64,000 nucleotides of DNA from Orrella marina. GTDB lineage: Bacteria > Pseudomonadota > Gammaproteobacteria > Burkholderiales > Burkholderiaceae_B. Positions 10,632 through 18,752 of the stretch are shown one piece after another. The stretch is taken from assembly GCF_003058465.1 (NCBI RefSeq), contig NZ_CP028901.1, positions 558,001 through 622,000 of the forward strand, given 5' to 3'. A model generated the notes under the pieces. That model made no database searches, was not told where the DNA came from, and saw only the letters and a program-made list of their open reading frames with translations. How positions within the stretch are numbered: the first letter of the stretch is position 1; the number at the start of each line of letters is the position of its first letter. Both the position numbers and the translations under genes were made by a program.

Positions 10632-10765
10632 CCGTCAGGGCGGTGTTGGCTGATTCAGCGCTAATGGTCTTGCGACTCATCATCGGAGCCATCCTGCTTG
10701 CCCGGGTCGTGCCTGGGCTGGCTGCGCGTGAATACGCATCGGTTATCCGGAAGAGGGGGGCGTGA
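10628..10765 (+). CDS. 45-residue hydrophobic peptide, translationally coupled
   Basis: Small frame from GTG at 10628 to TGA at 10763-10765. Its GTG overlaps the stop of the flavin monooxygenase gene (GTGA), and its stop overlaps the GTG of the TetR gene (GTGA). It therefore fills the gap between two genes exactly, with the same 4-base overlap seen at the preceding junction. The peptide has one hydrophobic stretch, about residues 11-33 (ALMVLRLIIGAILLARVV), and a basic C-terminus ending VIRKRGA, so a single-pass membrane peptide is likely. I recognise no family. It could be a real membrane microprotein or only a coupling leader for TetR translation. Confidence 0.55.
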   Translation: MTVRAVLADSALMVLRLIIGAILLARVVPGLAAREYASVIRKRGA

Positions 10766-11385
10766 ACGTGACAGCGGGCGCATTGTCTCGTCAGAAGATT
10801 CTTGATACCGCTGCGCAGTGCTTCATGCGGCAGGGATACCACGCCACCAGCATTGATGATATCGCACGCGCGCTCGGTTCGACCAAAGGTCGTGTCTATC
10901 ATCACTTTGCTTCAAAGATTGATCTTTTCTTTGCGGTGCACAGAGAGGGCATGAAACGCCTGTTCGACGCCGTTGTTCCAGTTGTGCAAAAGGAAGATAC
11001 AGGACAGAGCACGCTAGAAACATTAGAGGCCATGTTGCAGGCCCACGCGCTGGCCTTGCTGGAGCACCACACCTATGAAAGTGTGGTGGTACAAGGTGTG
11101 CACCTGCATCGCTTTGGGGCGATGACTCCTGAAGAACGACAGACTCTCGATGAGTTGATTGCCAGTCGGGACGCTTTCGAGAGCCTTTTCAAGGGTCAAC
11201 TGGCTCGATTGAAGAAAGCCGGCTTTCTCAGGCACGCCAGTGTGTCGGTTGCCGCCAAAACATTGCTAGGGGGGATCCAGTGGTCACTTGTCTGGTATCG
11301 ACCCGATCAAGACACCAGTCCCGCCTCTCGCGAAAGCCTTGCGCGAGAGATGGTGAACGTGCTCATGCATGGGCTGGTCAGGTAA
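10762..11385 (+). CDS. TetR-family transcriptional regulator
   Basis: 207 residues from GTG at 10762 preceded by a purine-rich AAGAGGGGGG. The N-terminal helix-turn-helix is textbook (RQKILDTAAQCFMRQGYH, then IARALGSTKGRVYHHF, residues 8-55). The C-terminal ligand-binding domain is helical, ends near 205, and its ligand is unknown. It is the last gene of the SDR-monooxygenase operon and the likely binder of the perfect inverted repeat at 8168-8191. Placing the repressor last and translationally coupled would give proportional negative feedback. Confidence 0.9.
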   Translation: MNVTAGALSRQKILDTAAQCFMRQGYHATSIDDIARALGSTKGRVYHHFASKIDLFFAVHREGMKRLFDAVVPVVQKEDTGQSTLETLEAMLQAHALALLEHHTYESVVVQGVHLHRFGAMTPEERQTLDELIASRDAFESLFKGQLARLKKAGFLRHASVSVAAKTLLGGIQWSLVWYRPDQDTSPASRESLAREMVNVLMHGLVR

Positions 11386-11434
11386 TTGTGGGGCAGACGC
11401 GCGACTTGCGCGCGCGGCCATTTGATAGTCTACC

Positions 11435-11450
11435 GGGCGCCCGGGCGCCC
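11435..11450. repeat. Perfect 16-base GC palindrome
   Basis: GGGCGCCCGGGCGCCC is both a perfect palindrome and two copies of GGGCGCCC. It lies between the convergent tetR and ssb genes. No T-tract follows on either strand, so it is not a standard terminator. Confidence 0.55.
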
Positions 11451-11495
11451 ATCGCGTTGCCGGACAGGTTGCGCTGTTAGACCGGGTCTGTATGA

Positions 11496-11921
11496 TCAGA
11501 ACGGTGGGTCATCATCAAAATCGCTGACGGGCTGGGGAGTCGAGCGCGTTTGATTCCTGGGAGGTTGTGGCTTTGCAGGTTCGTAGTTCTGTCCCGAACT
11601 GCGAGACTGGTCGTCTCGCTTACCTAGAAGCGTCAGGTCGTTGACTCTGACTTCGACGCTGTTTCGGGTCTGCCCCTCTTTGTCCTGCCATTCCCGCACG
11701 GACAACTCGCCGCTCACGCCAACGAGCTGTCCTTTGATCAGGAACGGTGCAACGGATTCCCCGCGTTTGCCAAACATGGAGCACCGTGCCCAAACGGTGC
11801 TCGCCCTTTCGCCAAAACCGGATTTCACACCAACAGAAAAACTGACGACCGAATCTCCGTTGGGGGTGTAGCGTACCTCTGCATCACGTCCGAGGTTGCC
11901 GGTAAAACTCCATGAATTCAT
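11496..11921 (-). CDS. ssb: Single-stranded DNA-binding protein
   Basis: 141 residues from ATG at 11921, chosen because the OB fold begins at MNSWSFTGNLG and AAGGA lies just upstream; the frame stays open for 69 more codons with no homology. An OB-fold (1-105) has the pattern LGRDAEVRYTPNG, VWARCSMFGKRGE and VSGELSVREWQD. A Gln/Pro-rich linker follows and an acidic tip ends DFDDDPPF, the partner-binding tail. It is shorter than the usual chromosomal SSB and sits alone, without uvrA, so it may be a second copy of the accessory type; that cannot be settled from this window. Confidence 0.88.
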   Translation of the reverse strand: MNSWSFTGNLGRDAEVRYTPNGDSVVSFSVGVKSGFGERASTVWARCSMFGKRGESVAPFLIKGQLVGVSGELSVREWQDKEGQTRNSVEVRVNDLTLLGKRDDQSRSSGQNYEPAKPQPPRNQTRSTPQPVSDFDDDPPF

Positions 11922-12269
11922 GCCAAATTCCTTTTTAGGCGGTTGTAACTGGTCAATGCTTTCTTTCTCACCTGAAACCGTGCATGACATCGTGCGAGAG
12001 GCGATGCATGGCACCCGAAATCGTGTCTGCCTCGGTAGATACGGTGGTACACAGCCCGGGTTCAGGTGGGCGTCTTTCATTGACTTGATGTCGATACCGC
12101 CATCATAACGAAGGTTGGATGGACGCACACGTAGCGGTGAGCCGAACGGGTCCGCAAAGGCGAGCTTCCTGCTGGTCGGTCCGTCCCGGAGCAGGGCCAG
12201 TGGTTTGGGGTATTCAGGGCCTGATCACAAAACAGTGCGATCAGGCCAGGTCTGCAGACGAATGGTCCA
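11922..12269. other. Intergenic region upstream of ssb
   Basis: About 350 bases. The open frame that extends the ssb frame backwards shows no conserved sequence. Apart from the ssb ribosome site and the hairpin at 12218-12247 I see nothing in it. Confidence 0.45.
12218..12247 (-). terminator. Hairpin after the polyamine operon, weak terminator candidate
   Basis: Perfect 9-base arms GGCCTGATC / GATCAGGCC with a 12-base loop, 23 bases beyond the stop of the carboxynorspermidine dehydrogenase gene. No U-tract follows, so termination here is a guess. Confidence 0.35.
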
Positions 12270-13559
12270 CTATCCCATGCTTGCTACTTTGTCGCAGGAA
12301 ACCTGTTCGGCGATCGCCATTTGTGGTTCCACCACATAGTCCTCGGTTCCGTGGCGCGCCCGGGTGACCAACCCCATCCGGTTCATCAATGAGATCAGCG
12401 GGGCCGGATCCAGCTCCTCGACATTCACCATGCCACCCATATCCCAGGTGCCGTCGGCGATCAGCATGGCCGCAGCAACCGCCGGGACACCTGCTGTGTA
12501 GGATATTGCCTGGCTGCCGACCTCTTTGTACGCCTCTTCATGATCGCAAATGTTGTAGATCAGGACCTCCTGAGGTTTGCCGTCTTTGGTGCCTTTGACC
12601 AGGTCACCGATGCAGGTCTTGCCGGTGTAGCCCGGAGCCAGCGAAGCGGGATCTGGCAATACTGCCTTGACAACCTCAAGTGGTACGATCTCCTGACCGC
12701 GGGCCGTGCGTACGGGATGCTCTGAAAGCAGGCCGAGGTTTTTCAGTACTGTGAAAACGTTGATGTAGTGCTCACCAAAGCCCATCCAGAATCGAATGTC
12801 TGGAACGCCGAGATTGCGCGACATCGAGTGCAGTTCGTCGTGCCCGGTCAGATAGGTTGTGCTCTTGCCTGTGACTGGCAGATCCCATTCCTTCTTGCGC
12901 TCGAACATGGCGTTGGCTTTCCAGGCGCCGTTCTCCCATGACCAGACGGTCGAGGTGAACTCCCGGAAATTGGTCTCCGGATCAAAGTTGGTCGCAAAGT
13001 AGCGCCCGTGACTTCCAGCATTGACGTCGATGATGTCGATTGAATCGACCTGATCAAAGTAAGTGTCCATCGCGTAACGGCCGTAGGCGTTGACCACTCC
13101 CGGATCAAAGCCGATGCCGAGTATGGCGGTTACTCCGGCTCGCTTGCAGGCGTCCAGGCGCTTCCACTCGTAATTGGCATACCAGGGCGGGGTCTCGCAC
13201 ACCTTGGCTGGATCCTCATGGATCGCGGTGTCCATGTAAGCAGCACCCGTTTCGATGCACGCCTGCAGAACCGACATGTTGACGAACGGCGAGCCGACAT
13301 TGATGACGATCTGGCAGCGAGTGGCTCGGATCAGAAACTTGGTTGCCTCAATGTCCATGGCGTCTAGCTGATGGGCCTGAAGCAGACCGGGCATGTGCAA
13401 GCTGCCTTTGTCATGGACGGATTCGATGATCGCGTGACATTTGGCAAGCGTGCGAGACGCGATATGGATATCACCCAGCAGGGCATTGTTTTGTGCACAT
13501 TTGTGGGCCACTACGTGAGCAACCCCGCCGGCACCGATGATCAGGACGTTGCGTTTCAT
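12270..13559 (-). CDS. Carboxynorspermidine/carboxyspermidine dehydrogenase (saccharopine dehydrogenase family)
   Basis: 429 residues from ATG at 13559, with the dinucleotide motif immediately at the N-terminus (VLIIGAGGVAHVVAH). The family (LYS9-like) reductively condenses aspartate semialdehyde with a diamine; the pairing with an nspC homologue immediately upstream identifies it as the carboxy(nor)spermidine synthase of the alternative polyamine route rather than a lysine enzyme. With putrescine the product route gives spermidine, with diaminopropane norspermidine; sequence alone does not decide. The start 14 codons further upstream lacks the family alignment. Last gene of the Xre-nspC operon. 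Confidence 0.85.
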   Translation of the reverse strand: MKRNVLIIGAGGVAHVVAHKCAQNNALLGDIHIASRTLAKCHAIIESVHDKGSLHMPGLLQAHQLDAMDIEATKFLIRATRCQIVINVGSPFVNMSVLQACIETGAAYMDTAIHEDPAKVCETPPWYANYEWKRLDACKRAGVTAILGIGFDPGVVNAYGRYAMDTYFDQVDSIDIIDVNAGSHGRYFATNFDPETNFREFTSTVWSWENGAWKANAMFERKKEWDLPVTGKSTTYLTGHDELHSMSRNLGVPDIRFWMGFGEHYINVFTVLKNLGLLSEHPVRTARGQEIVPLEVVKAVLPDPASLAPGYTGKTCIGDLVKGTKDGKPQEVLIYNICDHEEAYKEVGSQAISYTAGVPAVAAAMLIADGTWDMGGMVNVEELDPAPLISLMNRMGLVTRARHGTEDYVVEPQMAIAEQVSCDKVASMG

Positions 13560-13656
13560 CGATTTGATCTCTTTAAAGTTAAGCGATGTCGTCAGCAAAT
13601 TCGTTCAGAGCGGGTCTGCAGCACGAGTATGCAGTGCATCTCTGCAGACCCGGGTC

Positions 13657-14766
13657 TCAAGACAGGCTGGCAACATAATCGTCATAAGAAAACTCGCGCA
13701 CGAGCTCAATGGTGCCATCGACCTTGCGAATGGCGATTGCCGGCATGTGAATGCCGTTAAACCAGTTTTTCTTGACCATGGTGTACCCACCGGCATCACC
13801 TATGGACAGTCGATCACCGACTTGTAATGGCTGGTCAAACAGACCCTCCCCAAAAATGTCTCCGGCCAGACACGTCTTGCCACAGACCTGATATTGATGG
13901 ATACCGCTGGCATTGCCAAGTGGAGCCGACTCGCGATAGATCAGCAGATCCAGCATGTGGGCCTCGGTCGAACTGTCGACCACCGCCAGATGCTTGCCCC
14001 GAAACCCCACATCCAGCACACTTACTTCGAGCGTGGTGGTATGTCTGACTGCGGCTTCACCAGGTTCGAGATAGACCTGAACACCATAGTCTTGTGCAAA
14101 CCGCTTCAATCGTTCGCAGAAAGCCTCGACCGGATAGTCCGGTTCCGTAAAACTGATGCCGCCGCCAAGACTGACCCATTCGAGTTGTTGCAGGACGTCT
14201 GCGTAGCGGCTTTCCACCTCGGTTAACAGTGCGTCAAAGCGCTCAAAGCTGGCGTTCTCACAGTTATTATGTATCATCACGCCGCTGATGCGATCGATGA
14301 CTGAAAGGATCGCATGCGGGTCGGACTCCCCCAGCCGGCTAAAAGGCCTGGCTGGGTCTGCAAGATCAAAGCCTGCCAGGCTCACGCCTGGATTCAGTCG
14401 CAGACCAACCGGTTTTTTCTTTGCTCGTGACTCAAAGCGAGTCAGCTGGCTCAGGGAGTTAAAAATGATCTTGTCACAGTGACTGATTACCTCGTCGATT
14501 TCATGGTCTGCAAAAGCCACGCTGTAGGCATGTGTCTCCTTGCCAAACTTTTGCTGCCCGAGCTTGACTTCGTAGAGTGAGGAGGACGTGGTGCCGTCCA
14601 TGTGCTGGCGCATCTGGTCGAACACAGACCAGGTCGCAAAACATTTGAGTGCCAGCAGGAGTCTGGCACCCGATTGCTTGCGGATCTGGTCCATTACCTG
14701 CAGGTTTCGATGCAGGGCTGATTCATCAATCAGGTAGTAAGGTGTCTGAAGCGTGGTATCGGTCAA
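13657..14766 (-). CDS. nspC: Carboxynorspermidine decarboxylase
   Basis: 369 residues, fold III PLP decarboxylase of the alanine racemase-like barrel. The PLP lysine is Lys41 in LLLALKCFATW. Other recognisable parts are the family-specific SSSLYEVKLG, HNNCEN and the C-terminal barrel with CGKTCLAGDIFGE and GDAGGYTM. It decarboxylates carboxy(nor)spermidine to (nor)spermidine, the second step after the dehydrogenase encoded downstream. Its ATG overlaps the stop of the Xre gene by 4 bases (ATGA), so it is in the same transcript and coupled. A gap of 97 bases separates it from the dehydrogenase gene. Confidence 0.88.
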   Translation of the reverse strand: MTDTTLQTPYYLIDESALHRNLQVMDQIRKQSGARLLLALKCFATWSVFDQMRQHMDGTTSSSLYEVKLGQQKFGKETHAYSVAFADHEIDEVISHCDKIIFNSLSQLTRFESRAKKKPVGLRLNPGVSLAGFDLADPARPFSRLGESDPHAILSVIDRISGVMIHNNCENASFERFDALLTEVESRYADVLQQLEWVSLGGGISFTEPDYPVEAFCERLKRFAQDYGVQVYLEPGEAAVRHTTTLEVSVLDVGFRGKHLAVVDSSTEAHMLDLLIYRESAPLGNASGIHQYQVCGKTCLAGDIFGEGLFDQPLQVGDRLSIGDAGGYTMVKKNWFNGIHMPAIAIRKVDGTIELVREFSYDDYVASLS

Positions 14767-15122
14767 AGCGTTTCGGCTCCGGCAGGGGTGGGTTTAGGGC
14801 CCCGTTTCCTGGGTTCGTGGTGTTTAACGTCGCGGTAGTCGATGATCATCGCCGGCTGACCTGGAAAAGTGGCGACCAGATCGAGTTTTCCGCCGATGCA
14901 TTCAACGTAGTGCCGCAGGGTGGACAGCAACATATCACTGCGTTTTTCCAGTCGGGAGATCGTGTCTTGCCCGACACCAAGGGACGCCGCCAGTTCCTCC
15001 TGGGTCTGGCCCGCTCGTTTACGAAGATCTTTCAGTGTCGTGAGGGACATCGTTTCGGCTCCCGTGAGTGGGTTTGCAGCGAGACGCTGGTCCGGTTTCC
15101 GGTACTTCTGTTTTTTTGCCAT
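14763..15122 (-). CDS. Xre-family HTH regulator, antitoxin-like
   Basis: 119 residues. A Cro/C1-type HTH (about 26-65) reads LRKRAGQTQEELAASLGVGQDTISRLE. It continues into MLLSTLRHYVECIGGKLDLVA, a helix-strand region typical of HigA-like and solitary Xre antitoxins. The C-terminus is basic and proline-rich. No RelE/HigB toxin gene flanks it; instead its stop overlaps nspC by 4 bases. It probably regulates its own operon through direct repeats that overlap its promoter, which would couple polyamine synthesis to an antitoxin-type repressor. Function beyond DNA binding is inference. Confidence 0.82.
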   Translation of the reverse strand: MAKKQKYRKPDQRLAANPLTGAETMSLTTLKDLRKRAGQTQEELAASLGVGQDTISRLEKRSDMLLSTLRHYVECIGGKLDLVATFPGQPAMIIDYRDVKHHEPRKRGPKPTPAGAETL

Positions 15123-15154
15123 GTAACAACCATACGATTTCAGGGCAGAGATTA

Positions 15155-15191
15155 ATTATGGCTTAGAAAGCATATGTTGTCAAAAGCATAT
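15155..15191 (-). promoter_or_regulatory. Near-consensus sigma70 promoter with two direct repeats, Xre-nspC operon
   Basis: Read on the minus strand: -35 TTGACA (15183-15178), a 17-base spacer and -10 CATAAT (15160-15155). The gene start is 33 bases beyond the -10. Two identical 9-mers ATATGCTTT (plus-strand AAAGCATAT at 15167-15175 and 15183-15191, 16 bases apart) abut the -35 on both sides. They are good candidates for the operator of the Xre protein encoded by the first gene. Confidence 0.75.
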
Positions 15192-15366
15192 TTCATTTCT
15201 GAAACTTTTCATATTGCAAAGGATTGCCCGTGTTGTCCGCTTTGTTCGCTTTGTCCGTCTCTTGACCAGCTTTTTCAAGGAACGGACAGGAACCAAAGTC
15301 TGATCACATAGTCGCAACCAGGTTACAAAACGGAATCACCCGCAAGAATCATCATCCAGGGCGAAT

Positions 15367-16044
15367 ATGATCACGTTGAACAGTGTCAATCTGCAGTACC
15401 AGACCGAGCAAGGCCCGATCGACATTCTGCGTAACGTCGACCTGGCTCTTCCTGCAGGCGAGCGCGTTGCCATCGCCGGGCCATCCGGTAGCGGGAAGAC
15501 ATCACTGCTACTTTTGCTGGCGGGGCTCGAAGCGCCAACTGGAGGCTGGGTTGAGTTCAACGGTGAACGGCTGGATGCGCTCAGTCGGGATGCGTTGGCG
15601 GATATGCGTCGTGACCAGATCGGGATCGTGTTTCAGTCGTTTCACCTGATTCCCAGCCTGAATGCTCTGGACAATGCCGCCTTGCCGCTTGAAATTGCCG
15701 GGGCCCGGGATGCCCGATCGCGGGTCAGAAAACTTTTGGAAAAAGTCGGACTCGGACATCGTCTGACCCATTATCCACGTCAGCTATCGGGAGGAGAGCA
15801 GCAACGGGTGGCAATCGTGAGAGCGCTTGCGCATCGACCCAGTGTGCTACTGGCTGATGAGCCGACGGGTAACCTGGATGCACAGACTGGCGCTGAGGTG
15901 GCCAGCCTGCTGCTAGAACTCGATGCAATCGCCGGGACAACACTGGTACTGGTGACCCATGACATGGCGCTTGCCAACCGGTGTGACCGTGTTCTCACCA
16001 TGTCAGCGGGCAAGCTTCAAGAGAAGGTCAGCGACCATGTCTGA
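15367..16044 (+). CDS. ybbA: ABC transporter ATP-binding protein, LolD/YbbA type
   Basis: 225 residues, a complete nucleotide-binding domain. It has Walker A GPSGSGKTS (about 38-46), Q-loop FQSFHLIPSLNALDN, signature LSGGEQQRVAIVRAL, Walker B VLLADEPTGNLD and H-loop VTHD. The pattern is that of MacB/LolD/YbbA ATPases, which drive mechanotransmission rather than channel transport. The next gene, overlapping by 8 bases, encodes a large FtsX-domain permease of YbbP type, so the pair is a YbbA-YbbP-like complex at the inner membrane. The exported substrate is unknown. The thioesterase gene often found beside ybbA is absent here. Confidence 0.9.
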   Translation: MITLNSVNLQYQTEQGPIDILRNVDLALPAGERVAIAGPSGSGKTSLLLLLAGLEAPTGGWVEFNGERLDALSRDALADMRRDQIGIVFQSFHLIPSLNALDNAALPLEIAGARDARSRVRKLLEKVGLGHRLTHYPRQLSGGEQQRVAIVRALAHRPSVLLADEPTGNLDAQTGAEVASLLLELDAIAGTTLVLVTHDMALANRCDRVLTMSAGKLQEKVSDHV

Positions 16045-18613
16045 TGCGCTGCAGCGAAGGTCCTTGCTTCGCTTCGCGCTGGCAGATTTGCGAGGCAGTC
16101 GACGAACACTTTGGGTCTTTGCACTTTGTCTGGTTCTGGGTGTGTCGCTCATTTCCGCGAGCGCTGGTCTGTACCGGGTGGTTCAACAGGCGCTGATGGC
16201 GCAGACGCGTGTGCTGATCGGGGGCGACGCAGAAGTGTTCTCGCGCGCTCCTCTGTCCGAAAGCGAGCTCTCATGGATTGAGGAGCGTTCGGACGTTTCA
16301 TTGCTCATCCAGCTTCGGACGATGCTGATGACGCCTCAAGGGGACTCGCAGCTGGTGTTGCTGCAAGGGGTCGATGATGCCTACCCGCTGTATGGGGAGG
16401 TCGTCCTGGACCCTGATCGCTCGTTGTCCGAGGCGATTCGTGAAAGTAGGGCAGCAGTGCCCGATGGACAGGCAAAAGGCGGTGAAGGTGCAGACCAGAA
16501 AAAGGGCGTTGTCATTGATCGGGTACTCGCTGACCGCCTGGGGCTTGACCTGGACAGCACGGTATCGCTGGGCTCAGGACAGTTTAACGTCACGGGTGTG
16601 ATCGACTATCAACCGGATCGGGGGCTGAACGCAGACTGGAACGGACTGCCGGTGATCGTCTCGGCCAAGGCGCTGGATGCGTCTGGACTGTTGCAGTTTG
16701 GCAGTCGGGCGGATTATCGCTATCGGGTGAGGGTGCCCGGGGATGTCGAGCAGTGGCGGGCCGATTTCATGGCGGCGTTCCCGCAAGGGCAGGCAGAAGT
16801 CAGGACGTTTGAAGATCGCAATGTACGCCTCGGTGAAGTGCTGGGCCAGATCGGGTCCGGGATCCTTCTGATCGGATTTAGTGCCCTTCTGATTGGATCA
16901 CTCGGCGTATACAACAGCGTGAGCGCTTACTTGAACTCAAAACTGCGAACCTTTGCCACGCTGGGTGCGATCGGGCTGCGTGATGCCGGATTGCGCTGGG
17001 TGTACGGGTTTCAGCTACTGCTTCTGGCCAGTGTCTGTTCTGCGGTGGGCAGTCTGATCGGTAGTGCGCTGGCGATGGTCGGCATGCAGGTGCTCCAGGG
17101 GCAGTTGCCAGTGCCCTTGGCCTGGCAGGGGCTGGTGAGCTCATGGGTACTGGCCTGGTGTCTGGGCATGACGGTTGCCATGACATTTGCCTGGCCGGCG
17201 TTAGCCAGAGCACTGACTGTCTCGCCGTCTGACTTGTTTCGCTCCGATCTTAAAACTGGCTCTGTCGGGACTCGAGACTGGACTGTGACCATCTCACTAG
17301 GTCTGATATCCGTCGCCTTGATGTTGATGCTCTTGCCCGACCTCTGGTTCGGCTCGATCTACCTGCTTGCTGTCATTGGAGTATTTGCCGGGCTCGAACT
17401 GATTGTTCGGCTTATCCGGGTACTGGCAGGCCTGGTGACCAGGGGAAGTCTGTTCAATGGGCAATTCATCTGGAGACTGGCTGTGTCATCACTGAACCGG
17501 ACAGACTCGCCTTTGAGACCGTTGTTGCTGTCACTGGGTGCCTCACTGACGCTGGTCGTGACCTCCACATTGGCCGTCATGGCGCTGTTTGTCACCGTCA
17601 CCGAGACTGTTCCCGCAAACGCACCTGGCCTGGTGTTTTATGACATCCCGCAAAGCCAGCGCAGTGCGTTTGCCAGCGAGGTGGAGCAGCGTCCGGGGGT
17701 GGCGAGTCTGGATCTCATGCCTCTGGTGCTGGGGCGGGTATCCGCAGTGAACGGTGATGTGCTGCGAGAGTCAAATGACGTCGCAAACCAGATGGCGTCC
17801 CGGGATGAACACAAACTCAGTACCTGGAACAGGTCTTTCGACGAGGTTGTGGTCGTGCGAGGGGCCATCTGGGACGAGGACTATTCCGGGGAACCCCTGT
17901 TCGCCATGGAAGATCGGGAGGCAGATCAGATGGGGCTGCAGGTTGGTGACCGGGTTCAGTTTGAGATTCAGGGGAAAGTGCTTGAGGGCAGACTGGCTGC
18001 CATTTATGCCCAGAAGCGTCTGCAGTCACGGTTGTGGCTTGAAGGCCTTTTTTCAAAAGGCGCGCTTGATCCGTTTGTCACTCGCTATGTCGGTATGGCG
18101 TTTGTTGATCCGGCTGAAGTGGTCAGCGTCCAGAATGACGTGGCCCGGCACTTTCCGGCGGTCATCACCGTCAGGACGGATCTGCTGCTGGAGAGGGCTA
18201 GATCGATCTTGAACAGTGCGGGTCTCGCACTCGCGCTGACGGGATTGATCACGCTGTTTGCAAGCGCGCTGGTGCTATTGAGCGTCATGTCGGCTATCCG
18301 TGCCCGGCAGGCACACACCATGACGATCCTGCATACCATGGGTGCCAGGGTGAGCGTCCTTCGAAATGCCTTGCTGCTCGAGTACCTGCTTCTGGCGGGG
18401 GTACTGGTGGCTTTTAGTGCCTCCGTGGGCGCGGCGATCGGTAGCTACCTGTTGAGAGTCCGGATCGGACTACCGGATTCCGTGCAGATTGAGACAGGGT
18501 TTCTGGTGGCGGCCTCGTTGTGTCTGTTGGTGCTGGGATCAGGCGTGGTGTACTTGCAGAGACAGTTCAGGCTCACCGCGGCGAGTCTGCTCAGAGATGC
18601 AGCCGATGGCTAG
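16037..18613 (+). CDS. ybbP: ABC transporter permease with FtsX domains, YbbP-like
   Basis: 858 residues from ATG at 16037; the frame opens earlier but the upstream part lies within ybbA. An N-terminal membrane segment (about 23-45) precedes a periplasmic MacB_PCD-like region. Membrane clusters follow at about 270-425 (first FtsX domain, plus two helices). A second periplasmic region precedes the final FtsX domain at about 730-845. Length and dual-FtsX layout fit YbbP. It is translationally coupled to ybbA by an 8-base overlap. Proposed roles for the family in lipid or toxic compound extrusion are not shown by the sequence. Confidence 0.88.
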   Translation: MSDALQRRSLLRFALADLRGSRRTLWVFALCLVLGVSLISASAGLYRVVQQALMAQTRVLIGGDAEVFSRAPLSESELSWIEERSDVSLLIQLRTMLMTPQGDSQLVLLQGVDDAYPLYGEVVLDPDRSLSEAIRESRAAVPDGQAKGGEGADQKKGVVIDRVLADRLGLDLDSTVSLGSGQFNVTGVIDYQPDRGLNADWNGLPVIVSAKALDASGLLQFGSRADYRYRVRVPGDVEQWRADFMAAFPQGQAEVRTFEDRNVRLGEVLGQIGSGILLIGFSALLIGSLGVYNSVSAYLNSKLRTFATLGAIGLRDAGLRWVYGFQLLLLASVCSAVGSLIGSALAMVGMQVLQGQLPVPLAWQGLVSSWVLAWCLGMTVAMTFAWPALARALTVSPSDLFRSDLKTGSVGTRDWTVTISLGLISVALMLMLLPDLWFGSIYLLAVIGVFAGLELIVRLIRVLAGLVTRGSLFNGQFIWRLAVSSLNRTDSPLRPLLLSLGASLTLVVTSTLAVMALFVTVTETVPANAPGLVFYDIPQSQRSAFASEVEQRPGVASLDLMPLVLGRVSAVNGDVLRESNDVANQMASRDEHKLSTWNRSFDEVVVVRGAIWDEDYSGEPLFAMEDREADQMGLQVGDRVQFEIQGKVLEGRLAAIYAQKRLQSRLWLEGLFSKGALDPFVTRYVGMAFVDPAEVVSVQNDVARHFPAVITVRTDLLLERARSILNSAGLALALTGLITLFASALVLLSVMSAIRARQAHTMTILHTMGARVSVLRNALLLEYLLLAGVLVAFSASVGAAIGSYLLRVRIGLPDSVQIETGFLVAASLCLLVLGSGVVYLQRQFRLTAASLLRDAADG

Positions 18614-18752
18614 ACGACTGGCAGCGAGTTGATCACTGTGTTCAGCACGTTCTCGATGTGATGTTGAACGGGTGACCGATTGTGATTCTCTCTGGATTCT
18701 TCTCTCAGGTGTGACGGCCTGGCTCTGGTCGGGATGGAATACAGCTTGCTGC

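Noticed and set aside
12129..12367. Short plus-strand frames between ssb and the polyamine operon
   Set aside because: They overlap the end of the carboxynorspermidine dehydrogenase gene antisense and have no features.
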